Assembly: GCF_008329565.1 (NCBI RefSeq)
Contig: NZ_NPKT01000002.1
Coordinates: 417,125-481,124 of the forward strand
Reading direction: 5' to 3'
Source: Mycolicibacterium sp. P1-5
GTDB taxonomy: Bacteria; Actinomycetota; Actinomycetes; Mycobacteriales; Mycobacteriaceae
DNA: 64,000 nt
The notes below the pieces were generated by a model. That model was not told where the DNA came from and made no database searches. It saw nothing but the letters and a program-made list of their open reading frames with translations. Shown piece by piece: positions 20,009-29,009 of the stretch (its first letter is position 1; each line of letters starts with the position of its first letter). Made by a program: the position numbers and the translations under genes.

Positions 20009-20896
20009 CTAGACGGGAAGCGTTGTACCGGTTTCTTTTTCGGCGAACTGCACAACCTGAGCGGCAGCGTCGTAGTCGCATGCCTTGGGTGAGCGACCGA
20101 TCAACGCCGGCTCGCCGCGCAATGCCAGCCGGGCGCTGACCCCGACGTAGCTGCCGGGCGGGATCGGCTCGCTGATGCAGTACAGCGTCGGTGCCGCGCC
20201 CTCGTCGATGTCGTTGGCAAACCGGTCGGCCACCCCCTTGGCCAGCTTGTGCGCCAACGACATCAGCATCGAGTCGGACGTCTGCGTCAGGTTGGAGGCC
20301 ACCCACCCGGGGTGAACCAGCTGGCTGGTGACGGCGGAGTCGGCGGCGCGCAGGCGCCGGTCGAGCTCGAGGCCCCACAGCATCATCGCGAGCTTCGAAT
20401 GGGTGTAGGCGCCCATGGCGGTCCACTTGGTCCGACGTAGGTGCATGTCGTCGAGGTGGAGCGTCGCGGTGCGATGGCCGTCGGAGGCGACGTTGATGAT
20501 CTGCGAACGCACCCTCGCGAGCAGGAGGTTCGTCAGGGCGAACGGGCCGAGCAGGTTGGTGCCCATCGTGGTCTCGAAACCGTCGACGGTCTCGCGCCGC
20601 TTGTCGGTGAGCGCGCCGGCGTTGTTGATCAGGATGTCGACGTCGCCGTCGAACCGGTCACCGAAGCCGCGAACCGACGCGAGGTCGGCCAGATCGAGCT
20701 CGACCACCTCGGTGGATCCATTGATCTCGCCGGCACGCTGGGCGCCCAGTTCGGTGTTACGGACTGCCATGATGACGTGCGCACCCGCGTGGGCCAGCGC
20801 CCGCGTCGTGCCCAGCCCGACGCCGTTGGTCGCGCCTGTCACGATGATCCGTTTTCCGGCCAGATTGCCGAGCCGCGCCGGCGACCACTGCGTCAC
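20009..20896 (-). CDS. Short-chain dehydrogenase, retinol-dehydrogenase-like
   Basis: This roughly 295-residue SDR has TGATNGVGLG, NNAGAL and YTHSK, the YxxxK catalytic pair. It resembles mycobacterial proteins that start TxWxxADIPDLxGK. For this reason I chose the GTG at 20896, which gives MTQWSPARLGNLAGK; an upstream ATG at 20935 would add 13 residues with no family match. It converges on the methyltransferase gene and is divergent from the SnoaL-sulfotransferase cassette. Confidence 0.82.
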   Translation of the reverse strand: MTQWSPARLGNLAGKRIIVTGATNGVGLGTTRALAHAGAHVIMAVRNTELGAQRAGEINGSTEVVELDLADLASVRGFGDRFDGDVDILINNAGALTDKRRETVDGFETTMGTNLLGPFALTNLLLARVRSQIINVASDGHRTATLHLDDMHLRRTKWTAMGAYTHSKLAMMLWGLELDRRLRAADSAVTSQLVHPGWVASNLTQTSDSMLMSLAHKLAKGVADRFANDIDEGAAPTLYCISEPIPPGSYVGVSARLALRGEPALIGRSPKACDYDAAAQVVQFAEKETGTTLPV

Positions 20897-20956
20897 GCGG
20901 GGAGCATAGCGGGAATTCTGGACAAACAAGACCATCTAAGCAATTGCTCTGCGATC

Positions 20957-21412
20957 ATGCCCATTGACATGAGTGACAGTGCGCAGGCGATCACGAACCT
21001 CATCTACGTCTATGCCGAGCTGATCGACGCCGGCGACCTCGACGCGGTCGCCGACTTGTTCATGCACGGCCGGATCTGCGGGGTGGAGAACGGCCCGCCC
21101 GAGACCGTGTTCGACGGCCGGGAGCGGGTCCGCGAGATGTATGAGATGGCGACTCGCCTCTACGAGGACGGCACCCCGAAGACCAAGCACAACACCAGCA
21201 ATGTGCAGCTCCACATCGACGACGAAGCCGGAACGGCACGCAGCAGGTCGTACTACTGCGTCACCCAGGCCACGCCGGATCTCCCGCTGCAGGTGATCGT
21301 CACCGGCCACTATCACGACACCTTCCACCGGGTCGACGGCCAGTGGTGGTTCGACTCGCGGACCATGTTCGTCGACCAGGTCGGCGACGTCAGCCACCAT
21401 CTGAAGTTCTGA
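20957..21412 (+). CDS. SnoaL-like (NTF2-fold) protein
   Basis: This 151-residue cone-shaped alpha+beta domain has a typical SnoaL_4 layout: a helix pair (ITNLIYVYAELIDAGDLDAVADLF), then a curved sheet ending in DGQWWFDSR. Proteins of this family are hydratases, isomerases or cyclases of polyketide or steroid-like substrates, or have no known activity. It opens a four-gene co-oriented cassette and is 4 bp upstream of a sulfotransferase. ATG 20957 and ATG 20969 are both possible starts. Confidence 0.78.
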   Translation: MPIDMSDSAQAITNLIYVYAELIDAGDLDAVADLFMHGRICGVENGPPETVFDGRERVREMYEMATRLYEDGTPKTKHNTSNVQLHIDDEAGTARSRSYYCVTQATPDLPLQVIVTGHYHDTFHRVDGQWWFDSRTMFVDQVGDVSHHLKF

Positions 21413-21416
21413 GCTC

Positions 21417-22592
21417 ATGGCCGACACGGGCACCTTCGCGATGGCGGGCGTCCTGGCCGACGCGCAGCGCAAGGAGGGGCTGACCGAGTGGGGCCCGGGC
21501 GACTTCGAAGAACCGCTCGGCGTCCTGCTCGACGACTATCCCGGTGCGGGGCTCAACGCGATCGGTGAGCACATCCTGCGGTCGGGAATCGTGCACAGCC
21601 TGCGTATGCGGCTGCGCACACAGGAGTGGATCCGCCGCCACCCCGAGATTCTCGACGAACAGATCGAGGCGCCCATCGTCGTCGTCGGGATGATGCGCAG
21701 CGGCACCACGCTGTTGCAACGCCTGCTCGCTGCGGACACGGGGCTGCACTGCGCCCGCGGCTGGGAGGTGGTCGAAGCTGCGCCCAAACTGGAGCACGAC
21801 TTCACCGGCACCGACCCGCGGATCGCGATCAGCGAAGCGCGGGAGAACAAGTCGCGGGAACTGATGCCCGAACTGTTCGCCATCCATCCGATGTATGCCC
21901 GGGAGGCCGAGGAAGAAATTGTCTTCCTCGCCGATGCATTCCTGTCCCATGTTCCGGAGTCCGGGGCCAACCTAGCGGGTTACCGATCATGGCTCAACAC
22001 ACAGGATTTCGCGCCCGCCTACCACCATCTGCACCGCATGTTGCAATTCCTGCAGTGGCAGCAGCGCCGGCGCGGGGTCACCGGCGGACGCTGGGTGCTG
22101 AAGTCGCCGGCTCACCTCGGTTACCTCGACGCACTGCGCGACGAGTTCCCGAATGTGCACGTCGTCCACATGCACCGCAGCCCGGGCACCACCATCGCCT
22201 CCGGCGCCAGCCTCAACGCGACGTTGCATGCCATGCACGCCGACAATGTCGACTTACACCGGGTCGGGGCACAGTGGCTGGAACGGATGGGTTGGACCAA
22301 TGACCGGGCGATGGCCGTGCGCGACGGTTGGGCCGACGAGTCGTCGCGGGTCACCGACATCCAGTACGAGGACGCGGTCGCCGACCCGATCAGCCAGGTG
22401 GGCCGCGTGTACGACGCGATCGGCTTGGACTTCACCGAAACTGCGGTGACCGCGATGACCGAATGGCTGGCCAACCGGCCGCGCGAAGTGCGGCGCCCAC
22501 CGTACGACCTGAGCGCCTACGGTCTCACCGGCGGACAAATCGACGAGCGTTTCTCGCTGTACAACAAGCGTTTTCGAAAGGACAGCCAATGA
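21417..22592 (+). CDS. Sulfotransferase family protein
   Basis: This 391-residue protein has the 5'-phosphosulfate-binding loop VVGMMRSGTTLLQRLL (about 90-103) and a 3'-phosphate-binding region VVHMHRSPGTTIAS. It is similar to mycobacterial Stf-type sulfotransferases that transfer sulfate from PAPS to a lipid or sterol-like acceptor. There is no membrane segment. Its stop overlaps the ATG of the following DUF1214 gene (ATGA), showing translational coupling. Confidence 0.88.
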   Translation: MADTGTFAMAGVLADAQRKEGLTEWGPGDFEEPLGVLLDDYPGAGLNAIGEHILRSGIVHSLRMRLRTQEWIRRHPEILDEQIEAPIVVVGMMRSGTTLLQRLLAADTGLHCARGWEVVEAAPKLEHDFTGTDPRIAISEARENKSRELMPELFAIHPMYAREAEEEIVFLADAFLSHVPESGANLAGYRSWLNTQDFAPAYHHLHRMLQFLQWQQRRRGVTGGRWVLKSPAHLGYLDALRDEFPNVHVVHMHRSPGTTIASGASLNATLHAMHADNVDLHRVGAQWLERMGWTNDRAMAVRDGWADESSRVTDIQYEDAVADPISQVGRVYDAIGLDFTETAVTAMTEWLANRPREVRRPPYDLSAYGLTGGQIDERFSLYNKRFRKDSQ

Positions 22593-23851
22593 GTGCCGAC
22601 CATCCGATCGCGACACCGTCGCAGCACGAGCAGGAGTTGGCCGCGCTCGAGCTGACCGAACATCCGACCGTCAAGGAGGCCTACCGGACGGTCGCGGAGA
22701 ACTGGTTGAGCCGCGCCAAGGCCTCCGACGTCATGCGGGAGAGGTTTGACGCCGCCTTCGCCGAGGTGATGTTCTCGGCGGCGGTGTGGTCGTCCAATCA
22801 GGACAAGTTGCGGCCCAAGGTCAGCTGCATCACTCGGTTGGCCCATTCGGTGGGTGATCGTCACATCCCCGGAACACGTTGGGGCATAGACAATCCCGAC
22901 ACCGTCTACCGGGTCATCCCGATATCGGGCGACGAGCGTTACGTGATCCGCGGGCGTGTTGGTGAACACCGCATGACCGAGAACTACTTCACGCTCTGGG
23001 ATGCCAGCATGGGAACCGTGGCCGTTCTCAACGGCAAGACCATGGACGTCGACAGCGACGGCAGTTACACCATCACCGTGGATTCCGAGCCCGCCAACGG
23101 TCGGAAAAACCACGTCCAGAGCACCTCCGAAGCGCACGAGTTCTACATCCGCGACGTGCTGTTGGACTGGGCCAGTGACGATCCCAACCACATCACGGTT
23201 GAGCGACTCGGTGCAGCGCCGGGCACACCGGCCCGCACACTCGACGAACAGGCCGACGCGACCGCGGCGATGATGGCGTACTTCGCGAACTTCACCGGCA
23301 AGCTCAGTCACGGGATCTACAAGATGCCGGCCAATCACTTCAACCTGGCCTGGTCGGCGGACAAAGTGGGCGCCATGAAGAACCAGGTGTACGTGATGGG
23401 CCGGTTCGACCTCGGTCGTGACGAGACGTTCGTGGTGGACGTCAAAGACGGTGGCGCTGAATATTTCACGGTTCCGTTGAGCAACATCTGGGGCACCACG
23501 CTGAACATCGTCGACCGCACCGGCAGCCTGAACAAGGCCCAGTCGGTGCCCAACGACGACGGCAGCTACACCTACGTGATCTCTCCGGTTGATCCCGGGG
23601 TGGCGAACTGGATCGACTCCGACGGCCTGACCGAAGGCGTCCTGACTCTGCGGATGGCGGAGTTCGGTGAGGGCGGTCCGACACCCGATCTGGGTGCGAC
23701 GGGGCGTGTCGTCGCCCTCGACCGGCTCGAGGACGAGGTGCCCGGCCTCACGAAGGTGACGCCCGAGCAACGAGCTGAACAGTTGGCGCTGCGGCGGCAG
23801 GCTTATCTGCGCCGACTACCCGAAGGCACGCCGAACGAGAGGACCAACTGA
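22589..23851 (+). CDS. DUF1214 domain protein
   Basis: This 420-residue protein has beta-rich DUF1214 character (QVYVMGRFDLGRDETFVVDV, a sheet core with aromatic residues). The biochemical role of the family is unknown; members recur in mycobacterial clusters with sulfotransferases, P450s and SDRs. No signal peptide is visible. The start ATG overlaps the stop of the sulfotransferase gene, and the next gene begins 1 bp after its stop, so it lies in the middle of a tight operon. Confidence 0.8.
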   Translation: MSADHPIATPSQHEQELAALELTEHPTVKEAYRTVAENWLSRAKASDVMRERFDAAFAEVMFSAAVWSSNQDKLRPKVSCITRLAHSVGDRHIPGTRWGIDNPDTVYRVIPISGDERYVIRGRVGEHRMTENYFTLWDASMGTVAVLNGKTMDVDSDGSYTITVDSEPANGRKNHVQSTSEAHEFYIRDVLLDWASDDPNHITVERLGAAPGTPARTLDEQADATAAMMAYFANFTGKLSHGIYKMPANHFNLAWSADKVGAMKNQVYVMGRFDLGRDETFVVDVKDGGAEYFTVPLSNIWGTTLNIVDRTGSLNKAQSVPNDDGSYTYVISPVDPGVANWIDSDGLTEGVLTLRMAEFGEGGPTPDLGATGRVVALDRLEDEVPGLTKVTPEQRAEQLALRRQAYLRRLPEGTPNERTN

Positions 23852-23852
23852 G

Positions 23853-24680
23853 ATGCCACGCTGGTTGATCACCGGCTGCTCCACCGGTTTCGGCCGCGAG
23901 ATCGCCCGTGCTGCACTGCAAGACGGCCATCAGGTGCTGGTGACCGCCCGGCGTGCGGAGGTGGTCGCCGATCTGGTCGAGGAGTTTGGTGACCTGGCCG
24001 TGTCCGCCGCGCTCGACGTCACCGACACCGGTCAGATCGAAGCCGCGGTGCGGGCCGCCGACGAGGCCTTCGGCGGCGTCGACGTCCTGGTCAACAATGC
24101 CGGTCACGGCTACCTGTCGGCCGTCGAGGAGGGTGAAGACGCCGAGGTGCGAAAGCTGTTCGACGTCAACTACTTCGGCTCGGTCGACATGATCAAGGCG
24201 GTACTGCCCGCGATGCGCGCCCGTGGCTCGGGGCACATCGTCAACATCTCTTCGATGACGGGATTGGTGGCCAACCCGCCGAACGCCTACTACTCGTCCA
24301 CCAAGTTCGCACTCGAGGCCGTCAGCGAGGCACTCGCCGCCGAGGTGGCGCCACTGGGTATCAAGGTGACGCTCATCGAGCCGGGGGCCTTCCGGACCGA
24401 CTGGGCGTCACGGTCGATGAAGGAGTCCAGCGCGCCGATCACCGAATACGCCGACGTGGCCGCACGCAAGGACCTCATCAAGCAGTTCGCCGACCACCTG
24501 CCGGGCGATCCGCGCAAGGTAGCCGAAGCCGTCCTGATGGTGACCAAGCTGGAGGATCCGCCGCTGCGGCTGCTGCTCGGTCGCGACGTCCTGAAGGCAA
24601 TGCGCGACAAGATCGCCGCGTTGTCGGCATCGATCGACCGGTGGGAAGCGGTCACCAAGGACGTGAACTTCACCAGCTAG
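23853..24680 (+). CDS. Short-chain dehydrogenase/reductase of the cassette
   Basis: This 275-residue SDR carries TGCSTGFGREIA (cofactor loop), NNAGHGYL and a YYSSTK catalytic motif. The TARR sequence after the second strand favours NADP(H). It starts 1 bp after the DUF1214 gene and ends the SnoaL-sulfotransferase-DUF1214-SDR cassette, which suggests hydroxy/keto conversion on the same unknown substrate. Confidence 0.86.
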   Translation: MPRWLITGCSTGFGREIARAALQDGHQVLVTARRAEVVADLVEEFGDLAVSAALDVTDTGQIEAAVRAADEAFGGVDVLVNNAGHGYLSAVEEGEDAEVRKLFDVNYFGSVDMIKAVLPAMRARGSGHIVNISSMTGLVANPPNAYYSSTKFALEAVSEALAAEVAPLGIKVTLIEPGAFRTDWASRSMKESSAPITEYADVAARKDLIKQFADHLPGDPRKVAEAVLMVTKLEDPPLRLLLGRDVLKAMRDKIAALSASIDRWEAVTKDVNFTS

Positions 24681-24773
24681 CCGGCAGTCGATAAGTGCGA
24701 GGCAAAGACGCGCTCCGCCATTGCTTTTCACGAATGTGTGCCATCCGCCTCGGATCCGCTTACTTTTGATGTT

Positions 24774-25943
24774 GTGCAGGACGTTCTTTCGGAGCTAGCG
24801 GCGATCTGGCGGACCGGCGAGACTGCCGGCCTCGCCACTGTCGTGCGTACCTTCTCCTCGGCGCCGCGGCAGCCCGGCGCGGCCATGGTGGTGGCACCCG
24901 ACGGCTCTGTCAGTGGCTCGGTGTCGGGCGGCTGCGTCGAGGGCGCGGTCTACGAGTCGGCCACCGAAGTCGCCACCATCGGGGCACCCCGGCTGGAGCG
25001 GTATGGGGTCAGCGACGATGACGCCTTCGCGATAGGGCTGACCTGCGGCGGAATTCTCGACATCTTCGTCGAGCCGATCTCCCGTCGCAGCTTCCCGCAC
25101 CTGGACCGAGTCGTCGACGCGATCGCCGAGCACCGGCCGGTGGCGATCGCCACCGTGATTGCGCACCCCGACCCGGACCGGCTCGGGCAGCGGTTGGTCC
25201 TCGGACCGGAAAGTGCCGACGGCACGCTGGGTTCGGCGCGTGCCGACGCCGCCGTGACGGATGACGCTCGCGGCCTGCTGGCCGCCGGTCGCAGCGAGGT
25301 GCTGACCTACGGTCCGGACGGCCAGCGCCTTGGCGAAGGCATGGAGGTGTTCGTCGCCAGCCATGCGCCCCATCCACGGATGCTGGTCTTCGGTGCCATC
25401 GACTTCGCCGCCGCCGTGGCTGCCCAAGGTGCCTTCTTGGGGTACCGCGTCACCGTGTGCGACGCCCGCCCGGTGTTCGCGACGCCCGCCCGATTCCCGA
25501 CCGCCCACGAGGTCGTCGTCGAATGGCCGCACCGCTACCTGGCCGCTCAGGTCGACGTCGGGGCGATCGACTCGCGCACCGTGATCTGCGTGCTCACCCA
25601 CGACGCCAAGTTCGACGTGCCGCTGCTCGAGCTGGCCCTGCGGCTCGACGTCGGCTACATCGGGGCGATGGGATCGCGGCGGACCCACGACGACCGGCTG
25701 GCCCGGCTGCGCGAGGCCGGCCTGACCGACGCGGAGCTCAGCAGGCTGGCCAGCCCGATCGGGTTGGATCTCGGCGCCCGCACTCCCGAGGAGACCGCGG
25801 TGTCGATCGCCGCCGAGATCATCGCCCGCCGGTGGGGTGGTGGCGGACGTCCGCTGTCGGCGACCAGCGGCCGGATCCATCACGACGACAATCACGACAG
25901 TCCCTCGGCGGCAGCGCAATTGAGCGATTATCTGAGTCGCTAG
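24774..25943 (+). CDS. XdhC/CoxI-family molybdenum-cofactor insertion factor (Rv0376c-like)
   Basis: This roughly 389-residue protein has the N-terminal XdhC/CoxF domain (SAPRQPGAAM, SGSVSGGCVE, LTCGGILDIFVE) and a C-terminal Rossmann-like domain ending in GAMGSRRTHDDR. XdhC proteins bind and sulfurate molybdopterin cofactor for xanthine dehydrogenase-family enzymes, including CO dehydrogenase. I chose the GTG at 24774; a GTG at 24738 would add 12 residues. In M. tuberculosis Rv0376c accompanies CO dehydrogenase genes, but none are present here. It is followed after 109 bp by coxG. Confidence 0.85.
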   Translation: MQDVLSELAAIWRTGETAGLATVVRTFSSAPRQPGAAMVVAPDGSVSGSVSGGCVEGAVYESATEVATIGAPRLERYGVSDDDAFAIGLTCGGILDIFVEPISRRSFPHLDRVVDAIAEHRPVAIATVIAHPDPDRLGQRLVLGPESADGTLGSARADAAVTDDARGLLAAGRSEVLTYGPDGQRLGEGMEVFVASHAPHPRMLVFGAIDFAAAVAAQGAFLGYRVTVCDARPVFATPARFPTAHEVVVEWPHRYLAAQVDVGAIDSRTVICVLTHDAKFDVPLLELALRLDVGYIGAMGSRRTHDDRLARLREAGLTDAELSRLASPIGLDLGARTPEETAVSIAAEIIARRWGGGGRPLSATSGRIHHDDNHDSPSAAAQLSDYLSR

Positions 25944-26052
25944 CCACGCCGCTCTATCACATCAGGGGCCGTGCATCGGCCCACCGCAAGGCCCTGGCAG
26001 GCTTGTCCGCAACGAGTACTGCACCGCACTCGCCACCCGATGAGGAGAGCCC

Positions 26053-26757
26053 ATGAAGATCGACAACGAGTTCACCGTCAGCGTCCCGATCGCACAGGCC
26101 TGGGAAGTCCTGAGCGATATGAACCAGGTGGTCCCGTTGATGCCGGGTGCGCAGCTCATCGGCCAGGAGGGCGACGACTTCCTGGGCAAGGTCAAGGTCA
26201 AGGTCGGGCCGGTCACCAGCGAGTTCAGCGGCAAGGCGCACTTCGTGGAGCGCGACGAGGCCCAGCACCGGGCCGTGGTCGACGGCCGTGGCAAGGACAC
26301 CCGCGGTTCCGGCAACGCGGCGGCCGTGGTCGTGCTGCAGCTGCACGAGGCCGGTGAGCACACCCGGGTCTCGGTTGAAACCGAGCTGAAGATCGTCGGC
26401 AAGCTGGCCAACTTCGGCGGCAGCATGCTGCAGCAGGTGTCCGAGAAGCTGCTCGGGCAGTTCGTGGACTCGCTGGAAGCCAAACTGGCGGCGGGCGAAG
26501 GCGTACCCGAAACACCGGAGAGCGCCGTCGAAGCCGCCTTGGCCACCCCGGCCACGCCCGGTGCCGCAGGACTGGGTACGCCGGCGGCCACGGCTACTCC
26601 GCGGGCCGCGCCCGCGTCCACGCCCGCACAGGAATCGGAGCCGATCGACCTGCTTGCGCTGGCCGGCGGCACGCCGGTGACGAAGTATGCGGCGGCAGGC
26701 ATCGCCGCCCTGGTGTTGCTGATCCTGATCGCGGTCGTCAGCCGACGACGCGGTTGA
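26053..26757 (+). CDS. coxG: CoxG-like SRPBCC protein with C-terminal membrane anchor
   Basis: The 234-residue protein has an SRPBCC fold of CoxG type at about 1-150 (DNEFTVSVPIAQAWEVLSDM, PGAQL), a Pro/Ala/Thr-rich linker (about 160-200) and one transmembrane helix near the C-terminus (AGIAALVLLILIAVV) followed by Arg residues. CoxG proteins are membrane-anchored partners of Mo-containing CO dehydrogenase. GAGGAGAG precedes the ATG. The CO dehydrogenase subunits themselves are not in the window. Confidence 0.82.
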   Translation: MKIDNEFTVSVPIAQAWEVLSDMNQVVPLMPGAQLIGQEGDDFLGKVKVKVGPVTSEFSGKAHFVERDEAQHRAVVDGRGKDTRGSGNAAAVVVLQLHEAGEHTRVSVETELKIVGKLANFGGSMLQQVSEKLLGQFVDSLEAKLAAGEGVPETPESAVEAALATPATPGAAGLGTPAATATPRAAPASTPAQESEPIDLLALAGGTPVTKYAAAGIAALVLLILIAVVSRRRG

Positions 26758-26767
26758 CGGCCGGTAA

Positions 26768-27004
26768 CTACTTTTTGGTCTGCGGGGTGGCGACCATCAG
26801 GGGGCCGTTCATCGTCCCGTCGACCGCCGACTTGTACTCGCCCTGAGTGCCGTCGGAGTCGATCGCTGCACCGCCGGCACCGCTGTCGCCGTCTTGGACG
26901 GCGAGCGTCGATGACGGGCTGGCCACAGCAACGACAGCCGGGCCCAACGCGGTGGCCACCGCGATCGCGGCGACGGCGAACGCTCCCTTGAGAATTATCT
27001 TCAT
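26768..27004 (-). CDS. Small secreted protein
   Basis: A 78-residue precursor has a Sec signal peptide (MKIILKGAFAVAAIAVATALG) with probable cleavage after an Ala-rich region near residue 28. The mature part is short, Gly/Asp/Ser-rich (DSGAGGAAIDSDG), with no cysteine. An AAAGGA sequence 9 bases before the ATG serves as the ribosome-binding site. It converges on coxG with a 10-bp gap. I do not recognise a family. Confidence 0.65.
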   Translation of the reverse strand: MKIILKGAFAVAAIAVATALGPAVVAVASPSSTLAVQDGDSGAGGAAIDSDGTQGEYKSAVDGTMNGPLMVATPQTKK

Positions 27005-27136
27005 AGCCCCCGTGTCCTTTCGCTCAAGCAGCGAAAACTACCCACGGCTTCTGTGAGGATCGCTGTGCGTTAACTGACAATCTGCTGCAGCGAATACCCA
27101 GACACGGGTGAGATCAGACCCGACCAGCAACGATCG

Positions 27137-27817
27137 TCAGGGTCCGCCGACCGGATCAGCGGTGTTTCGGGCGGCCTTGCGGCGCTTGTACCACTCCCAG
27201 ATCATCGGCGCGATCGACGCGAGCGCGATGAGGATGAAGATCGGTTCGAGCAGCTTCTGAATGATCTCGAACTGCCCCAGCCCGTAACCCAGCAGCGTGA
27301 GACCGATACTCCACAGCAACGCGCCGATGACGTTGAACAGCGTGAAGACCCCGTACTTCATCTTCGCCGCACCCGCGGTGATCGGGGCCAGCGTCCGCAC
27401 GATCGGGACGAAACGGGCCAGCACGATCGCGAACGGCCCGCGCTGCTCGAAGAAGATGTGTGCCTCGTCGAGGTAGCGCTGCTTGAGTATCCGCGCGTTC
27501 GGTTTGAACATCGCGGTGCCGAGGAAGCGGCCAACGAGATAGCCCACCTGGCCGCCGAGGATCGCCGCGATCGGGATGAACACCAGCAGTTGCCACAGCT
27601 GGAAGTTGGCGCTCAAGTCGGCGCCGTGTGCCGCGGTTCCCGCGGCGAGCATCCCCGCCACGAACAGCAGCGTGTCGCCGGGCAGCACCGGGAACAGCAC
27701 GCCGGACTCGATGAAGATGACGACCAGAATGCCGACGAGGGCCCAGGTGCCGAACTGCTCTATCAGCTTGAGCGGGTCGAGAAAGTCCGGCATGAGCGCC
27801 AGCGTGGTCGTGGTCAC
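27137..27817 (-). CDS. DedA-family membrane protein (Rv0364-like)
   Basis: This roughly 226-residue DedA/SNARE-associated membrane protein has the family's conserved core: IESGVLFPVLPGDTLLFVAG, GYLVGRFLG, and FVPIVRTLAPITAGAAKM with the conserved Arg and Pro. About five hydrophobic segments are visible. DedA proteins act as undecaprenyl-phosphate or lipid flippases and in membrane homeostasis. I chose the GTG at 27817; a TTG at 27826 and an ATG at 27793 are alternatives. It is divergent from fba, as in M. tuberculosis (Rv0364/fba). Confidence 0.88.
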   Translation of the reverse strand: MTTTTLALMPDFLDPLKLIEQFGTWALVGILVVIFIESGVLFPVLPGDTLLFVAGMLAAGTAAHGADLSANFQLWQLLVFIPIAAILGGQVGYLVGRFLGTAMFKPNARILKQRYLDEAHIFFEQRGPFAIVLARFVPIVRTLAPITAGAAKMKYGVFTLFNVIGALLWSIGLTLLGYGLGQFEIIQKLLEPIFILIALASIAPMIWEWYKRRKAARNTADPVGGP

Positions 27818-27914
27818 GACGCCCAAGGGTACCGGTGGCGGTCATCAGCGACCTGTGCCAGTCGGTCGGCTTCTTGTCATACTGACTCCACTTACCAGCG
27901 TGAGAGGAAACGCC

Positions 27915-28952
27915 ATGCCCATCGCTACGCCCGAGGTCTACGCGGAGATGCTGGGCCGCGCCAAGGAGCACTCGTTCGCCTTCCCGGCGATCAACTGCGT
28001 CGGCTCGGAGAGCATCAATGCTGCCATCAAGGGTTTCGCCGACGCCGGCAGTGACGGCATCGTCCAATTCTCCACCGGCGGAGCCGAATTCGGCTCTGGG
28101 CTGGGCGTCAAGGACATGGTCACCGGCGCGGTGGCGCTCGCCGAGTTCGCGCACGTCGTCGCCGCGAAGTACCCGATCACCGTGGCTCTGCACACCGATC
28201 ACTGTCCGAAGGACAAGCTCGACACCTATGTCCGCCCGCTGTTGGCGATCTCAGCTGAACGAGTGGCCAAGGGCGCCAACCCGTTGTTCCAGTCGCACAT
28301 GTGGGACGGCTCGGCGGTCCCGATCGACGAGAACCTGTCGATCGCGCAGGAACTGCTCAAGCAGGCGGCCGCCGCCAAGATCATCCTCGAGATCGAAATC
28401 GGGGTCGTCGGCGGTGAAGAGGACGGTGTCGAGGCTGAGATCAACGAGAAGCTGTACACCACGTCGGACGATTTCGAGAAGACCATTGAGGCGCTCGGGG
28501 CCGGTGAGCACGGGAAGTACCTGCTGGCCGCGACATTCGGCAATGTGCACGGCGTTTACAAGCCCGGCAACGTCGTGCTCAAGCCTGAGGTGCTCGCCGA
28601 AGGCCAGAAGGTGGCGTCGGCCAAGCTCGGTCTGCCCGCCGGGTCCAAGCCGTTCGACTTTGTCTTCCACGGTGGCTCGGGCTCGCTGAAGTCGGAGATC
28701 GAGGACTCCCTGCGCTACGGCGTGGTGAAGATGAACGTCGACACCGACACCCAGTACGCTTTCACCCGGCCGATCGCAGCGCACATGTTCTCCAACTACG
28801 ACGGGGTGCTGAAGGTCGACGGCGAGGTGGGCAACAAGAAGGCCTACGACCCGCGCAGCTACCTCAAGAAGGCCGAGGCTTCGATGTCCGAGCGCGTCAT
28901 CGAGGCGTGCAAAGACCTGCACAGCGCCGGCCGCTCGGTCTCGGCTGGCTAA
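27915..28952 (+). CDS. fba: Class II fructose-bisphosphate aldolase
   Basis: This 345-residue zinc-dependent aldolase reversibly splits fructose 1,6-bisphosphate to dihydroxyacetone phosphate and glyceraldehyde 3-phosphate. Visible signatures include LHTDHCPKDKL (zinc and catalytic residues), the acidic EIEIGVVGGEEDG, FGNVHGVY, and FHGGSGS (phosphate binding). The length matches the mycobacterial enzyme (Rv0363c). The start ATG has GAGAGGAAA upstream. Just three bases after the TAA stop begins the palindromic repeat that bounds the DUF559 gene. Confidence 0.98.
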   Translation: MPIATPEVYAEMLGRAKEHSFAFPAINCVGSESINAAIKGFADAGSDGIVQFSTGGAEFGSGLGVKDMVTGAVALAEFAHVVAAKYPITVALHTDHCPKDKLDTYVRPLLAISAERVAKGANPLFQSHMWDGSAVPIDENLSIAQELLKQAAAAKIILEIEIGVVGGEEDGVEAEINEKLYTTSDDFEKTIEALGAGEHGKYLLAATFGNVHGVYKPGNVVLKPEVLAEGQKVASAKLGLPAGSKPFDFVFHGGSGSLKSEIEDSLRYGVVKMNVDTDTQYAFTRPIAAHMFSNYDGVLKVDGEVGNKKAYDPRSYLKKAEASMSERVIEACKDLHSAGRSVSAG

Positions 28953-28954
28953 TT

Positions 28955-29009
28955 AGCGATTTCGGCGCGTTTCCGTTCGCTCAACGGCGGTTAACGCGCC
29001 GAAATCGCT
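28955..29009 (+). repeat. Palindromic repeat copy A
   Basis: Perfect 17-bp arms (AGCGATTTCGGCGCGTT at 28955-28971, complement at 28993-29009) enclose a spacer with an internal CCGTT/AACGG stem. The reverse complement of the second copy, 29896-29948, is identical to 28956-29008 at 49 of 53 positions. This copy starts three bases after the fba stop and encodes the last codons and stop of the DUF559 gene. It may double as a terminator. Confidence 0.85.
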
